Shown: positions 52,757 through 62,713 of the stretch, in pieces | How positions within the stretch are numbered: position 1 is the first letter of the stretch | Layout: every line of letters begins with the position of its first letter | DNA from: Campylobacter concisus UNSWCS | GTDB taxonomy: Bacteria; Campylobacterota; Campylobacteria; Campylobacterales; Campylobacteraceae | DNA length: 64,000 nt | Assembly: GCF_000466685.1 (NCBI RefSeq) | Contig: NZ_ANNG01000011.1 | Location: 1-64,000 of the forward strand | Reading direction: 5' to 3' | Position numbers and translations under genes: made by a program | Notes under the pieces: model-generated | Seen by the model: the letters and a program-made list of their open reading frames with translations, nothing else | What the model was told of the DNA's origin: nothing | The model's database searches: none

Positions 52757-52784
52757 AAATTTAGCCACCAAAGTGGCTAAATTT
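52757..52784 (-). terminator. Terminator after the SurA-like gene
   Basis: AAATTTAGCCAC and GTGGCTAAATTT form a perfect 12-pair stem with a 4-base loop, 4 bases after the stop codon at 52789. Minus-strand sequence continues with TCTCC and AAAATTT. Confidence 0.75.
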
Positions 52785-52788
52785 GAAG

Positions 52789-53619
52789 TTATCTTAGGAT
52801 TTGAATTTTTGCTTTTGCGCGGAGTTTTTCGAAGTAATCACTCATTAATTTTTCTTGCTCGCCTTGGTAAAGCTCGTTTATAACGTTATCTTTTACATCA
52901 GCAAAGCTTGGTGTGTATGAGCCGATCTTCTCTTTTACTAAAAACATATCAAAGCTATCAGGTCCTTGCAAAGGCTGTGTGTAGTCGCCGTTATTTGTGC
53001 TTGAGATGATCGCAGCAAGTCTTGGATCTATGCTTTGATAGTCTAAACTCACCTCTTGTGTTTGCACGCCGTCTAGTAGCTTCGGACTTGTCTTTTGAGC
53101 TTCAAGTAGATTGGGGTCTTTTGCTCTATAAACTACGACTCTAGCGGTGCTAAAAACCTTAAATTTATCAGGATTAGCGTCAAAATATGCCTTTGCTTTT
53201 TGCTCGTTTATATTCTTGCCAGCCTCAGCAGCTATGCTTTTATAAAGTTTTTCTTGAAGCATCTTGTGCTCTAGGTTGTTTTTAAAGTCCAAAAAGTCCA
53301 TGCCTTGAGCTTGGATAGAGCTTCTAAACTGAGAATTTGTCATGCCATTTTGCTTTGCGATCGCCTCGATCCTATCATTTAGCTCAAAAGGTGTCACGCT
53401 TAAATTTAAGTTTTTTATCTGAGCATCTTCAAGCCTATCTCTGATAAGTAAATTTAAAGCGTCCTGCTCTGTTGTCTTTAGCTGTTCCTTCAAGCTATAA
53501 ACCTCGTAAAGCGTGATAGGCTCGTTCTCCACGATAGCTGCGATGCCGTTTATCATCTGAGCTGAATATAAATTTAAGGCACTTAACACGCCAGCAGCCA
53601 AAAAGAGCAATTTTTTCAT
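52789..53619 (-). CDS. SurA-like periplasmic chaperone / PpiC-type peptidyl-prolyl isomerase
   Basis: The 276-residue protein has a signal peptide (MKKLLFLAAGVLSALNLYSA), a SurA-type N-terminal helical domain (MINGIAAIVENEPITLYEV, about 21-39) and a parvulin-like region (about 150-240). It occupies the same place beside gltX as C. jejuni Cj1289, a structurally characterised SurA-like outer-membrane-protein chaperone. The PPIase domain looks diverged, so isomerase activity is uncertain. I set the start at 53619, behind AAAGG, rather than the 15-residue longer frame. It is divergent from gltX. Confidence 0.85.
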   Translation of the reverse strand: MKKLLFLAAGVLSALNLYSAQMINGIAAIVENEPITLYEVYSLKEQLKTTEQDALNLLIRDRLEDAQIKNLNLSVTPFELNDRIEAIAKQNGMTNSQFRSSIQAQGMDFLDFKNNLEHKMLQEKLYKSIAAEAGKNINEQKAKAYFDANPDKFKVFSTARVVVYRAKDPNLLEAQKTSPKLLDGVQTQEVSLDYQSIDPRLAAIISSTNNGDYTQPLQGPDSFDMFLVKEKIGSYTPSFADVKDNVINELYQGEQEKLMSDYFEKLRAKAKIQILR

Positions 53620-53689
53620 AATGAAACCTTTATTTAAGTATTTAGTAAATATAATTTTGGGCAATTATAACATAAAAATAAGGCACAAA

Positions 53690-55069
53690 ATGATAGTTAC
53701 TAGATTTGCTCCGTCGCCTACTGGATACCTACATATAGGCGGACTTAGGACAGCTCTTTATAATTATTTATACGCAAGAGCTAACAATGGAAAATTTCTG
53801 CTCCGCATCGAAGATACTGACTTAAAACGAAACTCAGAAGAGGCCACGCAAGCTATAAAAGAGGCATTTGCTTGGTGTAAGCTAGATCACGACGGCGAAG
53901 TGACCTATCAGTCAAAGAGATTTGATCTTTACAAAGAGTACGTTAAAAAGCTACTTGATGAGGGCAAAGCCTACAAATGCTACATGAGCAAAGAGGAGCT
54001 TGAGGAGCTTAGAGCTAGTCAAGAGGCTAGAAAAGAGCGCCCAAAATATGATAATAGATATAGAGATTTTACTGGCACGCCTCCAGCTGGCATTGAGCCG
54101 GTTATCCGTATAAAAGCCCCACTTAGCGGCGAGATCGTCATACATGACGGCATCAAGGGTGAGGTTAAATTTAAGGTTGAAGATATCTTAGACGACTTCA
54201 TCATTGCAAGAAGCGACGGCACGCCAACATATAACTTCACAGTTGTGATAGACGATGCGCTAATGGGCGTAACAGACGTTATTCGCGGCGATGATCACCT
54301 CTCAAATACCCCAAAACAGATCGTTCTTTACGAGGCACTTGGCTTTAAGGTGCCAAAATTTTATCACGTCGCGATGATAAACGGCGAAGACGGTAAAAAA
54401 CTTAGCAAAAGGCATGGCGCAACTGACGTTATGGAGTATAAAAAGATGGGCTACTTGCCTGAAGCGCTCTTAAATTTTCTCGTTCGTCTTGGCTGGAGCC
54501 ACGGTGATGATGAGATTTTTACTATCGAGGATATGCTTAAATACTTTAATCCAAACGATATCAACAAAAGTTCAAGCACCTATAACGCTCAAAAGCTTGA
54601 CTGGCTAAATTCCCACTATATAAAAACTTTGCCTTATGAGAGGCTAGCGCACGATATGCTCGAGTTTGGCGTGGATTTTAAGGCTTTGGTAAAGGGTGAG
54701 CTACTGCTAAATTCACTCCGTGAGAGGTCAAAAACCTTAATCGAGATGGCAAATAGCGCAAATGCTATCATCAACGCTCCAAAAAGCTATGACGAAAAAG
54801 CTTGGGCTAAATTCATAAATGAAGATAGCAAAGAAATTTTGGCGAAATTTGCTCAAATTTTAGACCGCGACCTTGACGCAAAGGGCTACGAGGAGCTAAC
54901 TAATAAATTTTTAGAGCAAAATGGCTTAAAACTAAAAGACCTGGCTCAAGCCTTAAGGATAGCGCTAACTGGCTCAAGCGTGAGCCCAAGTATCTTTGAA
55001 GTGCTTGAAGTAGTAGGCAGCAGCGAGATCAAAAACAGAATACAAAATTTATTAAAGGAAGAGAAATGA
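53690..55069 (+). CDS. gltX: Glutamyl-tRNA synthetase
   Basis: The 459-residue class I synthetase starts [18 protein letters not shown] with the HIGH-type motif and has KKLSKRHGA (KMSKS loop, about 240-248). A longer frame to 53621 runs into the divergent promoter and was not used. Epsilonproteobacteria typically carry two gltX paralogues, one charging tRNA(Gln) with Glu for GatCAB; which one this is cannot be decided here. Synteny (SurA-like/gltX/malic enzyme/upp) matches a C. jejuni locus. The malic enzyme gene overlaps by four bases. Confidence 0.96.
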   Translation: MIVTRFAPSPTGYLHIGGLRTALYNYLYARANNGKFLLRIEDTDLKRNSEEATQAIKEAFAWCKLDHDGEVTYQSKRFDLYKEYVKKLLDEGKAYKCYMSKEELEELRASQEARKERPKYDNRYRDFTGTPPAGIEPVIRIKAPLSGEIVIHDGIKGEVKFKVEDILDDFIIARSDGTPTYNFTVVIDDALMGVTDVIRGDDHLSNTPKQIVLYEALGFKVPKFYHVAMINGEDGKKLSKRHGATDVMEYKKMGYLPEALLNFLVRLGWSHGDDEIFTIEDMLKYFNPNDINKSSSTYNAQKLDWLNSHYIKTLPYERLAHDMLEFGVDFKALVKGELLLNSLRERSKTLIEMANSANAIINAPKSYDEKAWAKFINEDSKEILAKFAQILDRDLDAKGYEELTNKFLEQNGLKLKDLAQALRIALTGSSVSPSIFEVLEVVGSSEIKNRIQNLLKEEK

Positions 55070-56319
55070 CACATGTAACTAAAGAAGAGGCACTAAACTA
55101 CCACATCGGCGGTAAGATCGAGATCAGGGTAAAGACACCTTGCGAGACTTCAAGAGACCTTTCAATGGCCTATACACCAGGCGTTGCTGAGCCATGCCGT
55201 GAGATAAATGCAGACACTGAGCTAGCTTACAAATACACAAATAAAGCAAATTTGGTGGCTGTCATCACTGATGGCACGGCTGTTCTTGGACTTGGTGACA
55301 TCGGCGCTATCGCTGGTAAGCCAGTTATGGAGGGCAAGGCGGTGCTATTTAAGAAATTTGCAAACGTTGATGCCTTTGACATCGAGCTAGATGAGCATGA
55401 TCCTGATAAGATCGTTGAAATTTGCAAGGCTCTAGCTCCTACATTTGGCGGTATAAATTTAGAAGATATCCGCGCTCCAAAGTGCTTTGAGATCGAGCGA
55501 AAGCTTCAAGAAGCAGTTGATATCCCTGTAATGCACGACGATCAGCACGGCACAGCGATGATAACAAGCGCTGGCATTATAAACGCGATGGAAATTTCTG
55601 GCAAAGATATATCTAAGATAAAGATCGTAGTTAGCGGCGCAGGTGCAGCGGGTATCGCTTGCGCAAAGATGTATAAAGCACTTGGCGCAAAACACATCGT
55701 GATGATAGATAGCAAAGGCGTTATCCACTCAAAAAGAACAGACCTAACTCCAGAGAAGGTTGAATTTGCGCTTGAGACCGAGGATAGGACTTTGGCTGAT
55801 GCGATGAAAGGCGCTGATATGTTTTTAGGTCTTTCTAAGCCTGGCGTTGTGACAAAAGAGATGGTTGCGTCGATGAACAAAGAGCCTATCATCTTCGCTT
55901 TGGCAAACCCAGTGCCTGAAATCTTCCCAGAGGACGTCGTAGCTGTAAGAGATGACGTTATGATGGGCACAGGTAGAAGCGACTATCCTAACCAAGTAAA
56001 TAACGTTTTGGGCTTTCCATTTATCTTTAGAGGAGCGCTTGATGTTAGGGCTAAAAAGATCACTGAAAATATGAAAATGGCTGCAGCTAAAGCGCTTGCA
56101 CAGCTTGCAAAAGAGCCAGTGCCAGCTGAAGTTTTAAAAGCAAGTGGCGTTAGCGAGCTAAAATTTGGCAAAGAGTACATCATCCCAAAACCATTTGACA
56201 AGCGTGTGCTAACAGCGGTCGCTCCAGCAGTTGCAAAAGCTGCAGTTGAAGATGGCGTAGCGAGAGTAAAAGATTTTGATGTTGAGGCTTACAAAGCCAA
56301 ACTTGCAAAAGGTTTTTAA
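55066..56319 (+). CDS. maeB: Malate oxidoreductase (malic enzyme)
   Basis: The 417-residue protein contains the malic enzyme signature: [11 protein letters not shown] (about 31-41), [31 protein letters not shown] (about 138-151), [10 protein letters not shown] and a Rossmann [13 protein letters not shown] (about 187-199). It lacks the phosphotransacetylase domain of long MaeB proteins. It decarboxylates malate to pyruvate, probably with NADP. It is coupled to gltX by ATGA and followed by a strong hairpin (56323-56349). Confidence 0.94.
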   Translation: MTHVTKEEALNYHIGGKIEIRVKTPCETSRDLSMAYTPGVAEPCREINADTELAYKYTNKANLVAVITDGTAVLGLGDIGAIAGKPVMEGKAVLFKKFANVDAFDIELDEHDPDKIVEICKALAPTFGGINLEDIRAPKCFEIERKLQEAVDIPVMHDDQHGTAMITSAGIINAMEISGKDISKIKIVVSGAGAAGIACAKMYKALGAKHIVMIDSKGVIHSKRTDLTPEKVEFALETEDRTLADAMKGADMFLGLSKPGVVTKEMVASMNKEPIIFALANPVPEIFPEDVVAVRDDVMMGTGRSDYPNQVNNVLGFPFIFRGALDVRAKKITENMKMAAAKALAQLAKEPVPAEVLKASGVSELKFGKEYIIPKPFDKRVLTAVAPAVAKAAVEDGVARVKDFDVEAYKAKLAKGF

Positions 56320-56322
56320 TCA

Positions 56323-56349
56323 AATTTAGCCCAAATTTTGGGCTAAATT
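56323..56349 (+). terminator. Terminator after the malic enzyme gene
   Basis: AATTTAGCCC and GGGCTAAATT form a perfect 10-pair stem, extendable by A/T pairs into the loop, 3 bases past the stop codon. Only a short T stretch follows. Confidence 0.65.
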
Positions 56350-56409
56350 CTCCTCTTGGCATTTTGTAAAAGACAAACCTTGTAAAAACAGTAAATTTAA
56401 GGACAAAAA

Positions 56410-57036
56410 ATGCAAAACGTGAAGCTCATCTCACATCCATTGATCGAGCATAAATTAACCATTTTACGCGACAAAAACACCCAGCCTTTTCAGTTTCGCA
56501 TGCTAGTTGATGAGATCAGCTACCTTATGATCTTTGAGGCGACTAGAAATTTAAAGGTAAAAGATGTCAAAGTCCAAACACCAGTTGCGGTGGCAGACGC
56601 AAAAAGGCTCACTACAAAGGTGATGATATGCCCTATCTTAAGGGCTGCTCTTGGTATGCTTGATAGCGTCTTTACTATCATACCAGATGCGAGCGTTGGC
56701 TTTTTGGGTTTTCAGCGAAACGAAGAGACAGCGCAGGCTGAGTTTTTCTACGCAAAGCTTCCAAAAGACGCAAAAGAGCGCATGGCGATCATCATCGACC
56801 CTATGTTTGCAACTGGCGGCACGGCGATAGACGCGGTTAAGTTCTTGCGTGAAAAGGGCGTTAAAGAGATCAAATTTATCTCTATCATCGCTGCACCTGA
56901 GGGGCTAAAGAGATTTAGCGAAATTTACCCAGACGTCGAGGTCTATACGGCTTCAATTGATGAGAAACTAAACGAGAAAAACTACATCGTACCAGGTCTT
57001 GGTGATGCTGGCGATAGAGTTTTTAACACTCTTTAA
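56410..57036 (+). CDS. upp: Uracil phosphoribosyltransferase
   Basis: The 208-residue protein is a standard UPRT. ISYLMIFEATR, the PRPP loop IIIDPMFATGGTAIDA (about 126-141) and the C-terminal uracil-binding VPGLGDAGDRVFN are all present. It salvages uracil to UMP. It starts behind AAGGACA, 90 bases after the malic enzyme gene and beyond its terminator. The barnase-like gene begins 9 bases after its stop, so the two may share a transcript. Confidence 0.96.
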   Translation: MQNVKLISHPLIEHKLTILRDKNTQPFQFRMLVDEISYLMIFEATRNLKVKDVKVQTPVAVADAKRLTTKVMICPILRAALGMLDSVFTIIPDASVGFLGFQRNEETAQAEFFYAKLPKDAKERMAIIIDPMFATGGTAIDAVKFLREKGVKEIKFISIIAAPEGLKRFSEIYPDVEVYTASIDEKLNEKNYIVPGLGDAGDRVFNTL

Positions 57037-57045
57037 GGGCTAAAT

Positions 57046-57552
57046 TTGAACAAAAGACTTTTGCCAGCTCTAGTCGCCTTTGTCATTGCTATCATCGTTG
57101 GCACCTTCTTTTTTTCAAAAGAGGGCGGCGAGGCAAACAAAAACGCTCAAATTTTACTTGAGCAGCTTAATAAAGAGGGGCAAAAGAGCCAGAGCCTCGC
57201 AGAAAACGGCTCATACACCTCAAAAGATGAGGTCGCACTTTATATCTATAAATTTAACAAGCTGCCAAAAAATTTCATAACCAAAAAAGAGGCACTTGAA
57301 CTTGGCTGGGACGCAAAAAGCGGAAATTTATGGCAGGTAAGTGGCGGCAAAAGCATCGGTGGAGATAGATTTTCAAACCGAGAAAAGAGGCTGCCTGAGG
57401 CTGATGGTAGAAAGTGGTTTGAGTGCGATGTGAATTATAATGGTGGCAGACGCGGCGCTGAGAGAATTTTATATTCAAACGACGGACTTATCTACTACAC
57501 GCCCGATCACTACGAGCATTTTTACCTGCTTTATGAGAAGAGGATGCAATGA
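57046..57552 (+). CDS. Barnase-family ribonuclease with N-terminal membrane anchor
   Basis: The 168-residue protein has one hydrophobic helix (about 5-23) without an obvious cleavage site, a helical linker, then a barnase domain (about 58-165). The domain matches barnase closely: YIYKFNKLPKNFITKKEAL, GNLWQVSGGKSIGGDRFSN, the catalytic Glu in FECDVNY, the Arg in AERILYS and the His in PDHYEHF. All three catalytic residues are present, so it should be active on RNA. The start is TTG. The barstar gene overlaps its stop (ATGA). It would act in the periplasm or outside, or on the inner side if the orientation is reversed. Confidence 0.9.
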   Translation: MNKRLLPALVAFVIAIIVGTFFFSKEGGEANKNAQILLEQLNKEGQKSQSLAENGSYTSKDEVALYIYKFNKLPKNFITKKEALELGWDAKSGNLWQVSGGKSIGGDRFSNREKRLPEADGRKWFECDVNYNGGRRGAERILYSNDGLIYYTPDHYEHFYLLYEKRMQ

Positions 57553-57821
57553 AAATCGTGATCTTAGATGCTAAAAAAATGCTCGAAAAAGAGAAGATGC
57601 ATGAGTATTTTGCAAAGAAATTTGACCTGCCAGAGTACTACGGCAGAAATTTAGACGCGCTCTTTGACTGTCTTTGCGAGATAAATGAGCCAACGCTTAT
57701 AAAGCTAAAAAACGAAGATGCCTTGCAAGGTGACACGAAAGAGAGCTTAATTCGGCTATTTCATGATGTTTGCAACGAAAACGAGATGGTTAAATTTGAG
57801 CTCATAAAAGATGAAAAATGA
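57549..57821 (+). CDS. Barstar-family ribonuclease inhibitor
   Basis: The 90-residue protein has the barstar fold: MHEYFAKKFDLPEYYGRNLDALFDCL is the interface helix and loop (in part LPEYYGRNLDALFD, about 27-40), where barstar presents its acidic residues to the barnase active site. It is translated with the barnase gene by ATGA overlap and itself overlaps mqnA by four bases. It would protect the cytoplasm from the ribonuclease before export. Confidence 0.9.
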   Translation: MKIVILDAKKMLEKEKMHEYFAKKFDLPEYYGRNLDALFDCLCEINEPTLIKLKNEDALQGDTKESLIRLFHDVCNENEMVKFELIKDEK

Positions 57822-58492
57822 TATTTGGAAAGATTGATTATCTAAATTTACTCCCATTTCACGTATTTTTAAAATCAGCCCCACTAAGCTCTCAGATAAA
57901 AAAGGCGATCGAGTTTAAAAAAGGCGTGCCAAGCAAGCTAAATAGAGCCCTAAACGCTAGAAAGATCGATGCAGCAGTAATCTCAAGCATAGCAGGCAAA
58001 AAGGCAAATTTAAAGAAGCTAAATTTTGGAATAGTCGCCAAAAAAGATGTCAAAAGCGTGCTTGTTCGAAAAAACTCCGCTATGAAATTTGATCCAGCTT
58101 CAGCTAGCTCAAACGCCCTAGCTAAGGTGCTTAAGCTAAATGGCGAGGTGATCATAGGCGACAGGGCACTAAAGGCATACTTAAGCGATGGCAAAGAGTG
58201 CTTTTACGACCTTGGTCAAATTTGGCACGAAAAGACAAATTTGCCATTTGTTTTTGGTAGATTTTCTTACGTAAAAAATGGCTCGTTTTACAAAAGACTT
58301 GTCGCAAAATTTTTGCAAAAAAATGTAAAAATTCCAAACTACATCTTAGCCCAGTACGCTAAAAGTCGCGACATAAGCGAGCAAGATATCAAGTGGTATC
58401 TTAAATTTATAAGCTACAAGATCGGTCCAAAAGAGCAAAAATCACTCCGAAAATTTTTTAAAGAACATAGGTTTTTAAGAGAGGTAAAGTAG
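57818..58492 (+). CDS. mqnA: Chorismate dehydratase (menaquinone, futalosine pathway)
   Basis: The 224-residue protein fits MqnA, which converts chorismate to 3-enolpyruvyl-benzoate in the futalosine route used by campylobacters. GKIDYLNLLPFH is the N-terminal signature, IDAAVISSIAG follows (about 46-56), and GDRALKAYL plus DLGQIWHEKTNLPFVFG are typical. It is somewhat shorter than many MqnA proteins. In C. jejuni the gene follows upp directly; here the barnase/barstar pair lies between them. Confidence 0.88.
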   Translation: MIFGKIDYLNLLPFHVFLKSAPLSSQIKKAIEFKKGVPSKLNRALNARKIDAAVISSIAGKKANLKKLNFGIVAKKDVKSVLVRKNSAMKFDPASASSNALAKVLKLNGEVIIGDRALKAYLSDGKECFYDLGQIWHEKTNLPFVFGRFSYVKNGSFYKRLVAKFLQKNVKIPNYILAQYAKSRDISEQDIKWYLKFISYKIGPKEQKSLRKFFKEHRFLREVK

Positions 58493-58706
58493 TAATAAGC
58501 CTAGGTAAATTTGCTAGCATCATTTTTTATTATATTTGACCTTATAAATGGCGAAGATAACGAGGTTGAATACGCTATTTAATAAATTTTAAATATATTT
58601 TTAAATTTTAAGCTAGTATTAACTTTAGCGTGAAATTTATGTTATAAAGATTTACTACAATTACACACAAAGCAAATCATTTTTGTTATTCCTTTTACTG
58701 ATTGAG

Positions 58707-58731
58707 GCCTTGGTTTTTGCCAAGGCTTTTT
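58707..58731 (+). terminator. Rho-independent terminator upstream of assT
   Basis: GCCTTGG and CCAAGGC form a 7-pair stem with a 6-base loop followed by TTTTT. It lies 215 bases after mqnA and 57 bases before assT, so it ends the upp-mqnA transcript, a small leader RNA or both. The rest of this 295-base gap is AT-rich. Confidence 0.75.
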
Positions 58732-58787
58732 CTAAATTTTATAAGCTTTATGAGTAGAGTTTATAAAATTTATCTAAAGGAGATGTT

Positions 58788-60623
58788 ATGAAAAAGACTT
58801 TGAGTTGTGTTGCACTAGCCTCTGTGCTTTGCTCGAGCGCTTTTGCGATAGGCGGTCCAAGCGGGGCTAAACTTGACTACGCTATCACTGGGCAGATCGG
58901 CGAAGTAGTGGTAAATCCTTACGATACTGCCCCACTTACAGCAGTCATCAAAAATGGCGGCTACACACTAAGCAATGCAAAAGTAACCATCGTGCCAAAG
59001 CAAGGCGGTCAAACTATAAGCTACAAAGTGGCTGACAAGCATCTTCGCACACATGGCGGCATCCCAGTTTTTGGCATGTATCCTGACTATCAAAACACCG
59101 TTGAAGTCGAGTACGACAAGAGCTACAAGGGCAAGACTGAGCATATAAAAGAGAGCTATAAAATTTACGCCCCAGCTATCTACCTAGAGAGTGCTGGCAC
59201 GCCAAATCAAAAGGGCGCGCTATTTGACAAGATCGAGGTTACTAAGCCAGCAAGTGCTAAATTTGCAAACCGCCTCTACTATGTAAATAACTTTGTAAAT
59301 AAAACAGGCAAGGGCACAAAAGTCGTTTGGAACAACCCAGCTGGCGGTGCGATCGAGTGGAACTACAGCCCAAATAACTTCATCCTTGATACAAAAGGCG
59401 AGGTTAGATGGTACCTTGAGCCAAGTAAAATTTACGATCTTAAACAGCCATTTCACGCTGGCGTTATGATGGGCTTTAAGCAAAATGACGATGGTGCGAT
59501 GACTTGGGGATATGGCCAAAGATACGCAAAATACGACATTATGGGTAGAGAAATTTTTAACCGCGAGCTACCAGCTAGCTACAATGACTTCTCACACTCG
59601 ATGGACGTAGCACAAAACGGACACTACTTCTTGCGCGTGGCAAATGCCGACTACAAAAGGGCTGATGGCAAAAACGTAAGAACAGTGCGCGACGTCATCG
59701 TTGAGCTTGACCGCGACGGAAACGTAGTTGATGACTTTAGACTATATGAAATCCTCGATCCTTACCGCGACATCGTGCTAAAAACGCTTGATCAAGGTGC
59801 AGTTTGCTTAAACATAGATGCTAAAAAAGCAGGCCACACAGCAAGCTCTGATGAGCTTCAGTCTATGGATACACACGATAAATGGGGCGACATAGTTGGC
59901 GCTGGTCCTGGACGTAACTGGGCACACGTAAATAGTGTGGATTATGACCCAAGCGATGATAGCATCATCATCTCAAGCCGCCACCAAGACGCAGTTATCA
60001 AGATCGGCCGTGACAAACAAGTAAAATGGATCATGGGCGCTCACAAGGGCTGGAGCGATAAATTTAAAGATAAACTCCTTCAGCCAGTTGATAGCAAAGG
60101 CAATAAGATCGTCTGCGAAGATGAGTACTCAAAATGCCCAGGATATGAGAGCGACAAAGGTGGCTTTGACTGGCAATGGACGCAGCACACAGCATTTAGG
60201 ATAGATAGCAAGTCTAAAAAAGGCGAAATTTATCTAAGTGTCTTTGACAACGGCGACACAAGGGGCATGGAGCAACCAGCCATCGCTGGCATGAAGTACT
60301 CTCGTGCGGTCGTTTATAAGATCGATGAGAACAAAAAGACAGTTGAGCAGATCTGGGAGTACGGCAAAGAGCGTGGTAAAGAGTGGTATAGCTCGGTTAC
60401 TAGCCTTACGCAGTATCAAGATGACCTTGATAGCGTGATGGTCTATTCAGCTGTTGCTGGCATGCAGTTTGACATCGCAAAAGGTCGCCCAGTAGGACTT
60501 CCTAGCCCGCACATAGATGAGTTTGAATGGGGCGCAAAAGAGCCTAGCATCGAGATAAAGATGACAAATGCTATGGGCTATCAAGCGTTTCCATTTAGCT
60601 TACAAAAAGCTTTTGAAAAGTAA
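58788..60623 (+). CDS. assT: Periplasmic aryl-sulfate sulfotransferase
   Basis: The 611-residue protein has a signal peptide (about 1-21) and a beta-propeller body. The catalytic histidines expected from E. coli AssT are visible: DFSHSMDV, WAHVNSVDYDP with the downstream SSRHQDAVIK arginine, and WTQHTAF. The sulfate-accepting His is the last. Cys in VCEDEYSKCPG match the known disulphide. AssT moves sulphate between phenols without PAPS. The usual dedicated DsbL/DsbI pair is not adjacent. AAAGGAG precedes the ATG. Confidence 0.95.
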   Translation: MKKTLSCVALASVLCSSAFAIGGPSGAKLDYAITGQIGEVVVNPYDTAPLTAVIKNGGYTLSNAKVTIVPKQGGQTISYKVADKHLRTHGGIPVFGMYPDYQNTVEVEYDKSYKGKTEHIKESYKIYAPAIYLESAGTPNQKGALFDKIEVTKPASAKFANRLYYVNNFVNKTGKGTKVVWNNPAGGAIEWNYSPNNFILDTKGEVRWYLEPSKIYDLKQPFHAGVMMGFKQNDDGAMTWGYGQRYAKYDIMGREIFNRELPASYNDFSHSMDVAQNGHYFLRVANADYKRADGKNVRTVRDVIVELDRDGNVVDDFRLYEILDPYRDIVLKTLDQGAVCLNIDAKKAGHTASSDELQSMDTHDKWGDIVGAGPGRNWAHVNSVDYDPSDDSIIISSRHQDAVIKIGRDKQVKWIMGAHKGWSDKFKDKLLQPVDSKGNKIVCEDEYSKCPGYESDKGGFDWQWTQHTAFRIDSKSKKGEIYLSVFDNGDTRGMEQPAIAGMKYSRAVVYKIDENKKTVEQIWEYGKERGKEWYSSVTSLTQYQDDLDSVMVYSAVAGMQFDIAKGRPVGLPSPHIDEFEWGAKEPSIEIKMTNAMGYQAFPFSLQKAFEK

Positions 60624-60638
60624 ACCATCCTAATTTTA

Positions 60639-60666
60639 CCCTTTCTCAGTTTCGAGAAAGGGTTTT
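60639..60666 (+). terminator. Terminator between assT and the convergent RTX gene
   Basis: CCCTTTCTC and GAGAAAGGG form a perfect 9-pair stem with a 6-base loop followed by TTTT, 15 bases after the assT stop. It can also serve the minus strand. Confidence 0.82.
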
Positions 60667-60686
60667 AAAAATTTAACTTCTAAATT

Positions 60687-62662
60687 TTAAAGATCAACTG
60701 TTATTGTGTTTTCTATATCGATCTTCACAGTCATCGGGGCTGAAAGTTCGCCAGTGTCGTCGTTTAGCACCCTAACTAGTTTGCTTTCATATCTAGTGTA
60801 GCCAGCTTGTGCGCCACTTTGATCACTTGAGACGCTAAAGCCATCAAGTGAAAGCGAATTTCCGCTTGTATTGCCGCTTGTAAATTTAAGCACCACATCC
60901 TTATCGTCCGTGATATCAAGAACGTCTTGTGCGTTTATGTTTTTGATATGTACGCCAGAGCCGTCACCGCTGATACCGTCGCGGCTTACGCTCTGTCTTG
61001 TGTCAAATGAAATTTCTTCTATATTATTTATCTTAGCGTCGAGCTCGCCGTTAGCAAGTGCCCTAAAGTCGATAGTCTCAGCCTGGCCTTGTGTGGCAAG
61101 CTTTAGCGTGTCATAGCCTTCGCCGCCATCAACTACGCCATTAAAGTTGTTCGCGCTCATTATTATCGTGTCGTCACCGCTTCCGCCATTTATATGGTAG
61201 GTGCCTTGCTTGCTGATGGTTATTATCTCGTCATTGCCAGCTCCAGCGTCGATATTTAAATTTTGCCTTACATTTGTATAGTAGCTAGTTACCGGTCCTG
61301 CTGATAAAACATCATCGCCGTCACCTAAATATATGGTGGCATTTGTGCCGCCAGCTCTATCTGAGATAAAGACTTCGTCATTGCCGCCAGCTAGATCGAT
61401 CAGGTTGTTTCCTGCTGCGTTTATAAAACTTGCATAATCAGCATTGTCGCTTCCAAGCACGGTATTGTCAGCTTGTGAGATGAAAGAGTCATCTTTGTCG
61501 TTTATCCCCCACGCTGACCCAGCGTCTGAATACGACCTACCGCCTATTTTTACCTCTATGCTAGATGAGTGGCTGCCGTCCACCACATTGTGACCAGACA
61601 CTGCGTAAAGGCTGGCATTTAGCCTGCTTCCGCCAGATAAGATGGTGTTATCACCACTTGTAGCATCGCTCTCGATAGAGGCTGAAATGTAGGGTCATTT
61701 GTCTCAAAGCTTATGATATTGTTGCCTGAAGCGTTGCTAAGTGCTACGGTGTCATCAACAAAAGGATCACCAGGCGCTATATCATCGCCGCCACCTAAGA
61801 CGACATTGTTGCCTGATGAGCCACCTAATAGTGCAGTTTCCCTTCCGCCTATTCTTAGATCGACTAGGTTATCGTTGGTTGTGTTTTTTATGTCCATCCA
61901 GTCAAGGTGATTAGTCGCGACTGCCTTGTTTGTCTTGTCTAAAAAGCCATCTGGCATTTTCTTATAGATGCTCCATGAGTTCTCTTTGGTAAAAGTTTCG
62001 TTATCGTATGTTGCGTTTTTAGCTATCTCGATCTTAGCTTTTGCCTCATCAACCCTTGCTTTTACGATATTTGTTATCTCTAACTCTGTGGCTGCAAATT
62101 TGGCAAATATCTCTTTATCAACGTGTAAAATTTCTATCTCATCAGGTTTTGCTGTGCCGCTTGCACCAGCATCTGCGTAGCCTGATACAGAGCTCACGCT
62201 TGGTGCTTCAGCTCTTGATATGTCGCTTAGATTTTGAAAATTTGCATTTATGTTTGAGTAGTGACCACCTTGAGCAAAGCTAGCTGCTCCAAGACTAACG
62301 CCACCACCACTAGCGTTACCACCAGCTTGGTTTCCACCAGCTGCTGTCTCTTCTAAATTCGTTAAATTTTCACCTTTTAAGATGGCTTGTTGTAAGCTAG
62401 CGATCTCGTCGTTGCCGCTACTTTGTGCGCTAGAGCTATCATCTGCAAAATTTGTAAGATCGATACGCTTTCCAGTAAAAACTTTGTCCGCTCCACCCAC
62501 TTTGGCAACTTCAACTTTAAAATTTACATCATCTGAGATAATAGTATCATTTTGCAAGAGTATATCGCCTACATTTAGGGCTCTCTCCTCTTTTGTTAGG
62601 TTGTTTACAACCTTCGCATTTTTGTCTGATACGCTTTTTACAACGCCTATAATACTTGCCAT
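60687..62662 (-). pseudogene. RTX-type secreted protein with LapA-like retention module, frameshifted
   Basis: Two adjacent frames (start to 61619 and 61601 to 60687) form one protein of about 658 residues. The N-terminus MASIIGVVKSVSDKNAKVV…LNVGDILLQNDTI is the retention-module type of LapA-like type I adhesins. A Gly/Asn/Ala-rich linker and then Asp-rich RTX-like repeats follow (LGGGDDIAPGD, LAGGNDEVF, LGDGDDVL, GGSGDDTI). Near 61685 one base is missing: in the shifted frame TF(S)ASIESDATSGDN continues into the second part. It is short for an adhesin. Starts are best at 62662, behind AAAGGGG; a longer frame exists. Confidence 0.8.
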
Positions 62663-62693
62663 AAATTCCCCTTTTATGTAGTTTTTTAGCTTA

Positions 62694-62699
62694 ATTATA
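62694..62699 (-). promoter_or_regulatory. -10 box of the RTX gene
   Basis: TATAAT on the minus strand in an AGCTATAATTAAG context, 32 bases before the ATG at 62662. Confidence 0.6.
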
Positions 62700-62713
62700 G
62701 CTTTTTGAGAATA

